64,000 bases of DNA from Sphingomonas sp. Ag1 (GCF_000980895.1 NZ_LAZX01000083.1:23509-87508); one strand, 5' to 3'. Positions 18,664-27,829 are shown, counted from the stretch's first letter. Made by a program: numbers and translations. The notes: generated from the sequence alone by a model not told the origin.

Positions 18664-19832
18664 CCCGCGTGCTGCGGATCATCACGAGCGCCGACCCGCG
18701 CGCCGGCGGCCCCATCGAGGGCGCGCGCCGGCTGGGCGAAGTGTGGGCGCGGCAGGGACATCGGCAGGACCTGCTGACGCTCGATCCGCCGGACGAATTT
18801 CACTTGCCGGATTACCCAGGCGCAATCGTGCCGCTCGGCCCGCCGCGCGGCCGCAATCCGCGGCAGCTGTATCGCTATTCGCCCGCGATGGTCCCCTGGC
18901 TGCAGCGCCATGCGCGGGACTATGACGCGGTGATCGTCTCGGGCCTGTGGCGCTATGGCGCGCGCGGCGCGGCGCAGGCGCTGGCCGGCGGGCCCGTGCC
19001 CTATTTTGTCTTTCCGCATGGCATGCTCGACCCATGGTTTCGCCGGACGATGCCGCTCAAGCATGTCGGCAAACAGCTGAGCTGGTGGTGGGCGGAAGGT
19101 CCGCTGCTGGCCGGCGCGCGTGCTGTGCTGTTCACCACGGAGGAGGAACGACGGCGGGCGGAGGGCGGGTTCCGGCCGTGGCGCATGAATGCGGTGATCA
19201 CGCCTTATGGCACGGCGGACCTGGCGGGGGATCCGGCCACGCAGATCCAAGCGTTTCGCCAGCAGATCCCAGCGCTGGGCCAGCGCCCCTTTCTGCTGTT
19301 TCTTGGCCGCATCCACCGCAAGAAGGGGTGCGACCTGCTGGTGGAGGCGTTCGCCACGATCGCGCGGCATGACCCCGGCATCGACCTGGTGATCGCCGGC
19401 CCCGACGAGGCGGCGCTGGTCGCCGGGCTTCGCGACCGCGTTGCCCGGCTGGGAATCCGCGACCGCGTCCATTTCCCGGGCATGCTCTCGGGCGCCGCAA
19501 AGGCGGGCGCCCTGCGCGCAGCGGCGGCGTTCGTGCTGCCGTCACATCAGGAGAATTTCGGGATCGCCGTGGCGGAGGCGCTGGCCGCCGGCACGCCAGT
19601 GCTGGTGAGCGATCAGGTCGCGATCTGGCGCGAGATCCTGGCCGATGGCGCCGGGATGGTGGCCCCGGCCACTGCCGCCGATACGGCGACGATGCTGTCC
19701 CGATTTTGCGCGCTTCCTGTCCGCCAGCGAAGCGTGATGGGGCGGCGCGCGCGCCACTGCTTCGCCACCCGCTTTCGTATCGAGGCGGCGGCCGATCACC
19801 TCCTGCAGCTGATCGATCAGCACCGCGCCTGA
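18660..19832 (+). CDS. Glycosyltransferase family 4
   Basis: The protein has 390 residues with a GT-B fold. The N-terminal ITSADPRAGGPIEGARRL is the acceptor-side loop, FLGRIHRKKGCDLLVEA starts the donor domain, and SHQENFGIAVAEALAAGTPVLV carries the E-x7-E motif. FPHGMLDPWFRR is common in enzymes of colanic acid-like gene clusters. It is coupled to the WcaF-like gene and belongs to the same exopolysaccharide island. Sugar specificity is not predictable here. Confidence 0.9.
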   Translation: MTRVLRIITSADPRAGGPIEGARRLGEVWARQGHRQDLLTLDPPDEFHLPDYPGAIVPLGPPRGRNPRQLYRYSPAMVPWLQRHARDYDAVIVSGLWRYGARGAAQALAGGPVPYFVFPHGMLDPWFRRTMPLKHVGKQLSWWWAEGPLLAGARAVLFTTEEERRRAEGGFRPWRMNAVITPYGTADLAGDPATQIQAFRQQIPALGQRPFLLFLGRIHRKKGCDLLVEAFATIARHDPGIDLVIAGPDEAALVAGLRDRVARLGIRDRVHFPGMLSGAAKAGALRAAAAFVLPSHQENFGIAVAEALAAGTPVLVSDQVAIWREILADGAGMVAPATAADTATMLSRFCALPVRQRSVMGRRARHCFATRFRIEAAADHLLQLIDQHRA

Positions 19833-19896
19833 CGCACGCCTGTCCTACATCCGCCTGCCCGCTGTAGAACATAGCACGAACAGCAGGAGGCGTGCG

Positions 19897-20325
19897 ATGG
19901 TCGCGGAAGTGGAAGTACCAGCGGGGTTCGTCCCGCAATATGCGGTGGCGTTCGGTGCCGTCGATGGGCCCGCGGTGGCGGTGCAGGCGGACAATCCGTT
20001 GCCGGTGCGCGCGGTGCCCCGCCCGGCGCAGTCTGCGCCGCTCGCCGGCACGATCGTGAGCAGCGCCATCGTGGGGCCATTCGTGCCGGAGCTGGATCGG
20101 CCCATCTGGCTGAGCCTGTCCGGCCAATGGCATGGGCAGGTCGACTTCCTCCGCTCGGCCGATGGCGGGGCAACCATGCTGCCGCTGACGATCGCCGGTG
20201 AGCGCTGGGGGCGGTTTGTCGGCAGCACCAACGAGGCGGTGGCGGACGAGAGCGAGGCGGGCGCGACCTATTATCTTGCCGTCACGCTGCTGGGTGGCGC
20301 GCTGACCTATCGGGTGGCGCAATGA
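19897..20325 (+). CDS. Hypothetical protein coupled to SGNH hydrolase
   Basis: The protein has 142 residues, with no signal peptide and no recognised domain. It looks beta-rich: VPAGFVPQYAVAFGAVDGPAVAVQADNPLPVR, then WLSLSGQWHGQVDFLRSADGG and GATYYLAVTLLGGALTYRVAQ. The Q-D-NPLPVR style resembles short structural proteins encoded before phage tail or particle-decorating proteins, but that is only an impression. Its stop overlaps the SGNH hydrolase start (ATGA at 20322), so the two proteins are very likely made together. Function unknown. Confidence 0.65.
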   Translation: MVAEVEVPAGFVPQYAVAFGAVDGPAVAVQADNPLPVRAVPRPAQSAPLAGTIVSSAIVGPFVPELDRPIWLSLSGQWHGQVDFLRSADGGATMLPLTIAGERWGRFVGSTNEAVADESEAGATYYLAVTLLGGALTYRVAQ

Positions 20326-21743
20326 GCGGCCCGGACCTGATCGCGCGCGGCCTGGCGGTGCAGGCGCGGGCGACTCAGCGCGCCGCCGCGCGGCATGCGC
20401 GATTGCTTCGTGCGGCGGACAGCGCGCAGGGGCGCAATCCTGCAACCGCGCCGCCCTGGCTCGCGCCGCCAGCCTATGCGCCGGGCAGCGCCTATGCGCC
20501 GGGGCAGGTCGTCGCGCATGCGGGCGCCTGGTACATGTGCGGGATCGGCGGGGTGGCCCCCGCGACTGGCCCCGGGCCGACCGGGCGGCACCATGGGCAA
20601 TATCTCCCCGACGGAACGGGCGGCCTCTACTGGACCTGCCTTGGCGGGGCGCGGCATCCCGATGCGGCCGATGGCGCCCCGGTGGTCACGCTGCTGACCA
20701 GCAATCCCGCGCTCGGCGCCAACTGGCTGCCCGCGCTCGTCCCCGGCGCCTACGCTGTGCGCGGCGCGCGCCCGGTGCCGCTGCGCACCAGTTTCTGGTC
20801 GCTGGAAACGCTGGAAGCGAAGCCGGATATGATGACGTGCGCGGGGGCCTCGGTCGCCTTTGACAGCGATGCCGATCGACTGGCGCTCTTCCTTCCCGCC
20901 AATTCGGCGCAACTGCGCGTGCTGGTGGAGGAGCGGTATCTCCATCCCGGCAGCATCGTGATCGGAGGCCAGGATCAGTGGCTGATGATCGACTGGACGA
21001 TGAGCAGCGGCCGCCGGATGCGCCGGTATGAGCTCGAAACCGGCAAGAGCGCGGCGCAGTTCGGCTGCGCACAGACCGGCAGCTCGGCGATGGTCACTGC
21101 GGCGCCGGCATCGGACCCGCGCCTGGTGGTGATCGGCGACAGCTATAATGCCGGCTCGTCCTACGGCCCGTGGCTGGCCGGCGGGTCGATCGCGCAGCTG
21201 CTGGGCAAGCGGCTCGGCTGGCGTGACACCTGGAACCTGTCGGTCGGCGGGACTGGTTATTGCAACACGGGTGCGGGCCTGCGCACCTTTGTCGATCGCG
21301 TCCCGCAGGCGCTGGCGCTTCGGCCGGATGCGGTGCTGGTGATGGGATCGACCAATGACGTTGGCTATTCACCCGCGACGGTGGAGGCGGCGGCAGTGGC
21401 CATGCTGCGCGCATTGCGTGGCGGCACGCCCGCGCCGATCGTTGTCGCGGGCGTGCCGTCGATCAATCTGCCTGGCGCGCGTGCGACGGAGCAGGCACTC
21501 GCCGCCGCCGTCGCCGCTATGGCCGACCCGCTGACGTTCTTCGTCCCGGTCACCACCGCCACGCCGCCCTGGGTGCTCGGCGGCTGGAACAATGCCCTCG
21601 GGGTGCCACCCGGCACCGCCAATGCCGCGCTCTACATCGCCGGGGATGACGTCCATCCGCCGGAAATCGGCTATGATTATTATGCGCAGCGGATCGAACA
21701 GGCGATCCGCGCGCAGGTGCTACCGGCCCTGGCCGCCGGATAG
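20322..21743 (+). CDS. SGNH/GDSL hydrolase with N-terminal carbohydrate-binding-like segment
   Basis: The protein has 473 residues. The SGNH core starts at VVIGDSYNAGS with the nucleophile Ser274; Gly-Asn of block III is in MGSTNDVG, and D442-D-V-H445 (DDVHP) supplies the catalytic Asp/His. Before it, YAPGSAYAPGQVVAHAGAWYMC (about residues 50-72) resembles the short aromatic CBM5/12-like motif used to bind sugars. No signal peptide is visible. In an exopolysaccharide island it may deacetylate or de-esterify the polymer, but the missing export signal and the coupled small protein leave a phage-derived origin possible. Confidence 0.78.
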   Translation: MSGPDLIARGLAVQARATQRAAARHARLLRAADSAQGRNPATAPPWLAPPAYAPGSAYAPGQVVAHAGAWYMCGIGGVAPATGPGPTGRHHGQYLPDGTGGLYWTCLGGARHPDAADGAPVVTLLTSNPALGANWLPALVPGAYAVRGARPVPLRTSFWSLETLEAKPDMMTCAGASVAFDSDADRLALFLPANSAQLRVLVEERYLHPGSIVIGGQDQWLMIDWTMSSGRRMRRYELETGKSAAQFGCAQTGSSAMVTAAPASDPRLVVIGDSYNAGSSYGPWLAGGSIAQLLGKRLGWRDTWNLSVGGTGYCNTGAGLRTFVDRVPQALALRPDAVLVMGSTNDVGYSPATVEAAAVAMLRALRGGTPAPIVVAGVPSINLPGARATEQALAAAVAAMADPLTFFVPVTTATPPWVLGGWNNALGVPPGTANAALYIAGDDVHPPEIGYDYYAQRIEQAIRAQVLPALAAG

Positions 21744-21773
21744 CCGGCCGACGCGTGCGCCGGCCGCTCCCGG

Positions 21774-22307
21774 TCAGCGCACGCGCATGCCGCGATAGGT
21801 CTTGCCGTCCACGGCGAGGAAGTAATTGCCCATCACGCCCTTGCGGATGCGGATCGCCTCGCCCTGCTTGGGCGGGAAGGGCATCGGATCGGTGGTCACC
21901 CACACGGCTCCCGATTCATCGCCCAGCCGGATCTCGACGCGATTGTTCGCCAGCGATCGCGTGCTCGCCACGGTGGTATTCACCTCAGCGAAGTCCTCCT
22001 TCTGATCCTTTTCATCGGGCTCACCGAACAGGTCGATGCGCGGCAGCGTGAACCCGAACAGCGAGCGGCGTGCCTTTCGCACGTCGGTCCGGTCGACGAT
22101 CCGCACGTCTTTCGCCTTCACCGCCTGCTCCAGCGCCGCTGCGGCGGAATCGAAACAGGCGAGCCGCTGCGCAGGGTCGGCCTGCGTCCGGCATTGCGCG
22201 AAGGATTGTAGCACGCGCTCCCCCGCAGCATCCTGCCCGGCCGCGCTTGCAGTTCCTGCAATCATCATGGCGCCTGCGCCCGCCACCACAATGCCCCACC
22301 GTGCCAT
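21774..22307 (-). CDS. Periplasmic hypothetical protein
   Basis: The protein has 177 residues with a signal peptide (MIAGTASAAGQ). A segment VLQSFAQCRTQADPAQRLACFDSAAAAL follows with two Cys eleven to twelve residues apart, a pattern seen in many small periplasmic sphingomonad proteins of unknown role, then FTLPRIDLFG and a C-terminal beta-rich part (NRVEIRLGDESGAVWV, GEAIRIRKGVMGNYFL). Function is unknown. It is divergent from the TonB-dependent receptor with 239 bases between the starts. Confidence 0.75.
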   Translation of the reverse strand: MARWGIVVAGAGAMMIAGTASAAGQDAAGERVLQSFAQCRTQADPAQRLACFDSAAAALEQAVKAKDVRIVDRTDVRKARRSLFGFTLPRIDLFGEPDEKDQKEDFAEVNTTVASTRSLANNRVEIRLGDESGAVWVTTDPMPFPPKQGEAIRIRKGVMGNYFLAVDGKTYRGMRVR

Positions 22308-22397
22308 TTTGCATCTCCCAAACCCTGGTTGGGGATAGAGTGTGTCGCGAAAACGGACAAGGCAGACACTAAACTGTTGCCTTCCTGTTACACATGC

Positions 22398-22445
22398 GCC
22401 GCAATGTTGCAGTTGCGCAGAGCAAACATTGCGGCACGATGAATA
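22398..22445. promoter_or_regulatory. 11-bp inverted repeat upstream of TonB-dependent receptor
   Basis: GCCGCAATGTT at 22398-22408 is perfectly inverted as AACATTGCGGC at 22435-22445, with 26 bases between. It lies in the divergent intergenic region about 100 bases before the receptor start. It may be an operator or fold as a leader hairpin; nothing shows which. Confidence 0.45.
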
Positions 22446-22546
22446 GCGTTCTAGCCCCCTGACCTATGTGGGTCGATCTTGGTCGATTGCACATTGGGAA
22501 TGCCGCAAAACCGGGTTGGACCGGGGCAACAAAAAGGGAAAAATGC

Positions 22547-25500
22547 ATGCGCACAAATCTTCGTTCGCGCCTGTTGACGACGACGCTGTTCGTCGGCGCC
22601 GTGATGGCGTCGGGCACCGCGTTCGCGCAGGACGCCGATCCCGCCAATCAGCCGAAGACTGGTATCCAGAGCAACGATCCTGCTGCGCCTGCCGCCGGCA
22701 TTTCGAGCCAGGACGCTGCTCCCCCGGCTTCTGAAAACACCACCGGCGACATCGTCGTCACCGGCACCCTGATCCGCAACCCCAACCTTGTGGCATCCAG
22801 CCCGATTACCGTCGTCGGCCAGGAAGAGCTGAGCCTGCGTCAGACCAACACCGCCGAGCAGGTCCTGCGCGACCTTCCGGGCAACGTTGCGTCGATCGGT
22901 TCGGCCGTGAACAACGGCAACGGCGGTTCGTCCTACGCCGACCTTCGTGGTCTCGGCTCGTTCCGTAACGTCGTCCTGCTCGACGGCAGCCGCATCGCCC
23001 CCTCGGGCCTCGTCGGCCGCGTCGACCTCAACAACATCCCGCTCGCCCTCGTCGAGCGCGTTGACTCGCTGATCGGCGGCGCCGCCACCACCTACGGCGC
23101 CGACGCCGTGTCGGGCGTCATCAACTTCATCACCCGCTCCGACTTCTCGGGCATCGAGGCGAACGTCTCGAACCAGATCACCGAGCGTGGCGATGGCGCC
23201 TACTTCCGTGCCGACCTGACCATCGGTGCCAACATGGACGACGGCCGCGGCAACGTGGTTCTGTCGGTTGGCTACCAGCAGGCCGACCCCGTCTATCAGG
23301 GCGATCGCGACTTCTCGATCCTCGCGCTGAACTCCTTCACGCCGAACAATCTGGCCCTCGCCGGCTCGGGCACCGCGGTCCCCTCGTCGATCTCCGGCAC
23401 GCGCCCGATCGACCCGGCAACCGGTCTGCCCAGCACGGATCCGGCTGTCGCCAACGGCGGCCTGCGCCAGATCGATCCGACCACGGGCCGCGCAGTGACG
23501 GCGTACGCGCCGTACAACTTCAGCCCGTTCAACATCTTCCAGACGCCGTTTGAGCGCTACAACATCTACGGTGCTGGCCGCTACGAACTGGCGGACAACA
23601 TCGAAGTGTACAGCCGCGGCCTGTTCTCGAAGAACACCGTTGAGACGATCATCGCACCGTCGGGCGCGTTCGGCGTGCCTGTCGCTGTGCCGCTGTCCAA
23701 CCCGTACCTGCCGACCGCGCTGCGCAACCAGCTTTGCGCCTTCAACGCTGCGCCGGTCGTCAATGGTGTCGTGACCGGCTACGTCCCGCGCTTCACGGCC
23801 GCCGAGTGCGCCGCTGCCGCGGTTGCGACCGACCCGAACGATCCGAACTTCCGCACCGCGAACATCAACGTGTCGCGTCGTACCCCGGAAGTCGGTCCGC
23901 GTGTCGGCCGCTACACCACGACGATCTTCGACTATAAGGCGGGCATCCGTCTCGGCATCACCGACTCGATCAACCTCGACGTGTCGGGCGCCTATGGTGA
24001 GTCGGAGCTCGACAACACCTCGCAGAACTACACGCTGAACTCGCGCTTCGCGGCTGCGGCCTATGCGACCAGCACGACGGCCTGCCTTGCCTCGGGTCCG
24101 GGGCGTCCGGCGACCGCGGCATCGATCGGCGCAGGCTCGGGCTGCGTTCCGGTCAATCTCTTCGGTCCGGAAGGCTCGATCACGCCGGATCAGACGCGTT
24201 ACCTGACGGCGGAAAGCACCACCACGATCCGCACTACGTTGACGCAGGCGCGCGCGCTTCTGTCGGGCGATCTCGGCTTCTCCAGCCCCTGGGCGGCTGA
24301 GCCGATCGGCTTCGCGGCAGGCGCGGAATATCGTGAGTACCAGGCCTCGCAGCGCGCCGATTCGCTCGCCCAGGCGAACGACCTCGGCGGTGCCGGCGGC
24401 GCCTCGCCGAACATCGACGGCGGTTACAAGGTGTATGAGGGCTACGGCGAAATCATCGCGCCGCTCGTCGCCGACGTCCCGGGCTTCCGCAGCCTGACCC
24501 TCGAAGCTGGCATCCGTTACTCCAGCTACGAGATCAAGACGCCGACCGCGCCGAAGTTCGACACCACGACCTGGAAGGCCGGCGGTAGCTGGGAGCCGTT
24601 CGACGGCCTCAAGATCCGCGGTAACTACCAGCGCGCGGTTCGTGCGCCGAACATCAGCGAGCTGTTCTCGCCGCTGAACACCGTGCTGACCAACCTGGGC
24701 ACCGATCCGTGCGCAGGCTCGGCACCGGTGACCAACGCCGCGCTGCGCGCCGTCTGCCTTGCGCAGGGTGCACCCGCCGGCACGATCGGTTCGATCCAGG
24801 ATCCGACCTCGGGTCAGGCCAATATCACCACCGGTGGTAACCTGAACCTGCGTCCGGAAACGTCGAACTCGTACACCATCGGCGCCGTGATCCAGCCGAA
24901 CCAGATCCCTGGTTTCTCGGTCTCGTTCGACTATTACAACATCAAGGTTGACGGCGCGATCACCACGCCGACCGTGGGCGACCTCATCAGCGCCTGCTTC
25001 GACAGCCTGAGCCCGACCAACCCGGCCTGCACCAGCATCCGCCGTAACTCGGTCACCGGCGGCCTCGACGGTCTCCCGGCGCTCGCACCGGGTCTGTTCG
25101 GCGTGCTGTCGAACCTGGGTGTCCTGAAGACCGACGGCATCGACCTCAACGTCAACTACCGTCGTGACCTGGGCTTTGCGAAGCTGAACCTCAGCTTCCA
25201 GGGCAACTGGACCAACCGGTCGCAGTTCCAGGCGACGCCGACCTCGATCAATCGTGAGTGCGTCGGCTTCTACTCGGTCAACTGCTCGTACACCGGTTCG
25301 CTGCAGCCGGAGTTCTCGTGGAACACCCGCGCGACCTTCGGCTTCGAGAACGTCGACTTCTCGGTGTTGTGGCGTCACATCGACGGCTTCCGTCAGGAGC
25401 CGCTGGACGCGCAGGAGCGTGCCTTCTGGACGGGTCCGGTCCCGAGCCTGGGTGGCGGTACTTACGACTTCACGCGCATCAAGTCGGCGGACTATATCGA

Positions 25501-25690
25501 TCTCGCCACCCGCGTGGGCGTGACCGACAACTTCGACTTCACGCTGACCGTCACCAACCTGTTCGACAAGGACCCGCCGATCGTCGGATCGAGCGCCGGT
25601 TCCACGTCGTTCAACAGCGGCAACACCTATCCGTCGACCTTCGACGCGCTGGGCCGCCGCTATGCGATCGGTGCACGTCTGAAGTTCTGA
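22547..25690 (+). CDS. TonB-dependent outer membrane receptor
   Basis: The protein has 1047 residues from the ATG at 22547, which follows AAGGGAAA and begins a proper signal peptide (TTLFVGAVMASGTAFAQ); the longer in-frame start at 22466 lacks this. GDIVVTGTLIRN is a TonB-box-like stretch entering the plug (SPITVVGQEEL, VLRDLPGN, LRGLGSFRNVVLLDGSR, GADAVSGVINFITR). The remaining ~800 residues form the beta-barrel and end in the aromatic terminus RYAIGARLKF. Codon use is strongly biased (few rare codons), implying high expression. The substrate is unknown; sphingomonads use many such receptors for sugars, aromatics and iron chelates. An intrinsic terminator follows. Confidence 0.95.
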   Translation: MRTNLRSRLLTTTLFVGAVMASGTAFAQDADPANQPKTGIQSNDPAAPAAGISSQDAAPPASENTTGDIVVTGTLIRNPNLVASSPITVVGQEELSLRQTNTAEQVLRDLPGNVASIGSAVNNGNGGSSYADLRGLGSFRNVVLLDGSRIAPSGLVGRVDLNNIPLALVERVDSLIGGAATTYGADAVSGVINFITRSDFSGIEANVSNQITERGDGAYFRADLTIGANMDDGRGNVVLSVGYQQADPVYQGDRDFSILALNSFTPNNLALAGSGTAVPSSISGTRPIDPATGLPSTDPAVANGGLRQIDPTTGRAVTAYAPYNFSPFNIFQTPFERYNIYGAGRYELADNIEVYSRGLFSKNTVETIIAPSGAFGVPVAVPLSNPYLPTALRNQLCAFNAAPVVNGVVTGYVPRFTAAECAAAAVATDPNDPNFRTANINVSRRTPEVGPRVGRYTTTIFDYKAGIRLGITDSINLDVSGAYGESELDNTSQNYTLNSRFAAAAYATSTTACLASGPGRPATAASIGAGSGCVPVNLFGPEGSITPDQTRYLTAESTTTIRTTLTQARALLSGDLGFSSPWAAEPIGFAAGAEYREYQASQRADSLAQANDLGGAGGASPNIDGGYKVYEGYGEIIAPLVADVPGFRSLTLEAGIRYSSYEIKTPTAPKFDTTTWKAGGSWEPFDGLKIRGNYQRAVRAPNISELFSPLNTVLTNLGTDPCAGSAPVTNAALRAVCLAQGAPAGTIGSIQDPTSGQANITTGGNLNLRPETSNSYTIGAVIQPNQIPGFSVSFDYYNIKVDGAITTPTVGDLISACFDSLSPTNPACTSIRRNSVTGGLDGLPALAPGLFGVLSNLGVLKTDGIDLNVNYRRDLGFAKLNLSFQGNWTNRSQFQATPTSINRECVGFYSVNCSYTGSLQPEFSWNTRATFGFENVDFSVLWRHIDGFRQEPLDAQERAFWTGPVPSLGGGTYDFTRIKSADYIDLATRVGVTDNFDFTLTVTNLFDKDPPIVGSSAGSTSFNSGNTYPSTFDALGRRYAIGARLKF

Positions 25691-25718
25691 TCCCCGCGAT
25701 CAGACCGAAACAAGGGAA

Positions 25719-25751
25719 GGGGCGGGCCGAAAGGCCGGCCCCTTTTCTTTT
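25719..25751 (+). terminator. Intrinsic terminator after TonB-dependent receptor
   Basis: GGGGCGGGCC at 25719-25728 pairs with GGCCGGCCCC at 25733-25742 (one mismatch) around a GAAA tetraloop, followed by TTTTCTTTT. This is a textbook rho-independent terminator 29 bases after the receptor stop. Confidence 0.9.
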
Positions 25752-26063
25752 GTCAGCGCGACGCGGGCGGCAGCGCCAAGAATGAGGGCCATCGATCAAG
25801 CTCAGCCCATAATCGCCGGTGAGGGTCCCCTGGGAAAAGATTACGTAAAAGAAGTGCTTGCGCTCAATTGACAGTCTTCGTGAAACCGGTTCTACTTCGC
25901 TCAACGGTACATGATCCTGTCCGCTGTACTATTCGCCGCTATCGCGAAGGTGTTTCGCCCGGCCCCGTCCTTCGGACCGCGGCTAGCATGACAGGCTCCC
26001 GTGCTGACAACCGCCGGAACGGTGCGGCCGCCCGGCACGCATCCTTGCGAAAGGAATGGTTCG
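25752..26063. other. Gene-free stretch before the peptide pair
   Basis: About 310 bases with no convincing gene in either direction. It holds the promoter candidate at 25868-25896 and otherwise no recognisable RNA gene or repeat. Confidence 0.5.
25868..25896 (+). promoter_or_regulatory. Candidate sigma-70-type promoter
   Basis: TTGACA at 25868-25873 matches the -35 consensus exactly; after a 17-base spacer TCTACT at 25891-25896 matches four of six -10 positions. It points toward the tandem small-protein genes that start about 170 bases later. Confidence 0.4.
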
Positions 26064-26321
26064 TTGCTGACCCTCTTGCTTACCCTCCTCGTCGCCGCTC
26101 CCGGCCAAGTGCCTGACAAGCCAAGCAAGCGCGAAGTGGCGGAACGCTCTGCCGATCCCGCGGACAAGGTGATCTGCAAGCGGTTCCAGCGGATCGGCAC
26201 GCTCGTTGGCACGGAGCGCGTGTGCAAGACGAAGCGTGATTGGGATCGTGAGCGCGACGCCCTTCGCCAGCAAGGCAATGGGGGGGCGTGCGGCGTCTCG
26301 GGTGCCCCGGGCGGTTGCTGA
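26064..26321 (+). CDS. Small exported four-cysteine protein, copy 1
   Basis: The protein has 85 residues, starting at TTG 26064, the codon aligned with the ATG of copy 2. The N-terminal LTLLLTLLVAAPG is a short signal-like hydrophobic segment. The conserved core VPDKPSKREVAERSADPADK is followed by C38-KRF-QRIG and RVC54-KTKRDWD, with C76 and C85 at the divergent tail, so two disulfides are possible in the periplasm. Related CKR/VCxTKxxW proteins occur in sphingomonads and caulobacters without known function. The TTG start with a distant AAAGGA suggests weaker translation than copy 2. Confidence 0.7.
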   Translation: MLTLLLTLLVAAPGQVPDKPSKREVAERSADPADKVICKRFQRIGTLVGTERVCKTKRDWDRERDALRQQGNGGACGVSGAPGGC

Positions 26322-26369
26322 CACCCAGCTGCCCCATCCTGCAGCGGCCAGAAGCGAAGGGAATGATCG

Positions 26370-26627
26370 ATGCTGACCCTCTTGCTTACCCTCCTCGTCG
26401 CCGCTCCCGGCCAGGTGCCTGACAAGCCAAGCAAGCGCGAAGTGGCGGAGCGCTCTGCCGATCCCGCGGACAAGATGATCTGCAAGCGGTTCCAGCGGAT
26501 CGGCTCGCTGGTCGGGACCAACCGTGTCTGCAAGACGAAGCGGGATTGGGATGTCGAGCGCGAGGCTCTTAATCAGTGGAGCCCAGCGATCTCGTGCCGG
26601 CCCTCGGATGTGACCGGACGCTGCTGA
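26370..26627 (+). CDS. Small exported four-cysteine protein, copy 2
   Basis: The protein has 85 residues, the same length as copy 1, starting at ATG 26370 behind AAGGGA. Residues 1-65 are nearly identical to copy 1 (differences at positions such as 36, 46, 51 and 62), while residues 67-85 differ apart from Cys76 and the final Cys85. This pattern indicates a recent tandem duplication or gene conversion of the 5' two thirds with diverging C-termini. Likely periplasmic; function unknown. The upstream GGAATG context is shared by the two copies. Confidence 0.75.
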   Translation: MLTLLLTLLVAAPGQVPDKPSKREVAERSADPADKMICKRFQRIGSLVGTNRVCKTKRDWDVEREALNQWSPAISCRPSDVTGRC

Positions 26628-26724
26628 ACGCCGCCGCGTGCGGCTCGCGCCGGCGGGGCCGCGCTGGTCCTAGCCCACCCAACCTCAACCGTGATCGCGG
26701 TCGGGCGCCCGCGCCGGGTGACGG

Positions 26725-27768
26725 TCAGCCGATTAGCGGCGCCGGTGCGTCCAGCGTGATCCCCGCGGATTGTGCGACCGCCGCCGCCCATTCGGCGACC
26801 TTGTGGATCTCGTCGGCATGGACCGCGGCGGCATCACGATGTTCCGCATCGCGCTCCGCTGTCCCGAATGCCTCGCCCGACTTGGAATGCCGCGTGAAGG
26901 CCGGCCCACGTGCCACCGCCTGCGCCTCCTCGGCGCTCAGCGACCGGCGGAACAGCGTGCCCAGCTGCGCCATTGCGGCAGCGGGATCGGCCAGCAATCG
27001 GCTGCTGTCGAGCGTCCGCACCCGCGCCGCGCCATAGCGGTCGACCATCCCGGCATACAGCTGCTGCTGCGCCAGCCAGCCGAGCGCCGCCACCTGCAGG
27101 TCGGTCTGCTCGAGATAGTCGCGCGTCGAAAAGCCCAGCTGGACCATATTGTCGTCCAGCATCCCGGTCAGCAGCGTGCGAACCCAGCGCCGCCCATCGA
27201 TCCCCTTCTTGGCGATCGAGGCGAGATAGGTACGCAGCGGCGCATACATCATGATGGCGCAGGCATTGGGCCGTAGCGCCAGGATCGCTGGCGCAAGCGC
27301 GTTGATGACGGTCGACGGCTTCACCACCACCGTCTCGCCCGGCGCGAAGGGGCGTGCGAGTAGCGTCAAGACGTTGTCCAGCACGCTCGCCATGTCGGGG
27401 CCTTGTCCACCACGGCGGCGCCAGCCCACCATGTCGTTCAGGATCATCGGCTCCTTCAGCCCCATGGCCCAGCCGGGTCGATCGACCGCGCGCGACAGCA
27501 ACGTCGAACAGCAATAGCCGGAGTGGAACAGGAAGTGGATCGGCGCCGCCTGTGGCCCGGTCGCCATCACATGATCCCGCCGCAGCACCACCGGGTTCAG
27601 CCCGGCGGGCAAATGATCGTCGATGAGGAAGGTGGTCGCACGATGCATGTCGCGGGGAACAGGAATGAAATGGATGGCATCGTGACCGGGATCATAGCGA
27701 TGCGGGAGCCATTGCGGGTCGCGCGCGATCCCGATGAAGTCTGTCGAAGAAGCAAGTGCAGCCGTCAT
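26725..27768 (-). CDS. P-loop sulfotransferase-like protein
   Basis: The protein has 347 residues. FLFHSGYCCSTLLSRAVDRPG near residue 77 resembles the 5'-phosphosulfate binding loop of sulfotransferase-like proteins, and LKEPMILNDM resembles the following conserved strand. VKPSTVIN and the C-terminal LLADPAAAMAQLGTLF helix (the 3'-phosphate side of the family) support the fold. A classical PAPS 3'-loop is not evident, so the activity is uncertain. It is divergent from the TPR-hydroxylase gene by 61 bases, and such sulfotransferase-like and Asp/Asn hydroxylase genes are often neighbours in sphingomonads. Confidence 0.6.
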   Translation of the reverse strand: MTAALASSTDFIGIARDPQWLPHRYDPGHDAIHFIPVPRDMHRATTFLIDDHLPAGLNPVVLRRDHVMATGPQAAPIHFLFHSGYCCSTLLSRAVDRPGWAMGLKEPMILNDMVGWRRRGGQGPDMASVLDNVLTLLARPFAPGETVVVKPSTVINALAPAILALRPNACAIMMYAPLRTYLASIAKKGIDGRRWVRTLLTGMLDDNMVQLGFSTRDYLEQTDLQVAALGWLAQQQLYAGMVDRYGAARVRTLDSSRLLADPAAAMAQLGTLFRRSLSAEEAQAVARGPAFTRHSKSGEAFGTAERDAEHRDAAAVHADEIHKVAEWAAAVAQSAGITLDAPAPLIG

Positions 27769-27829
27769 GATCCGGCTGATGTGGGCTGAAACAAGGTTAG
27801 TTGTCTAGCACGGGCCCTGTGATTATGCG

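Noticed and set aside
22451..25378. 975-codon minus-strand open frame opposite the TonB-dependent receptor
   Set aside because: It mirrors biased codons of the receptor gene and contains no signal, repeat or domain of its own.
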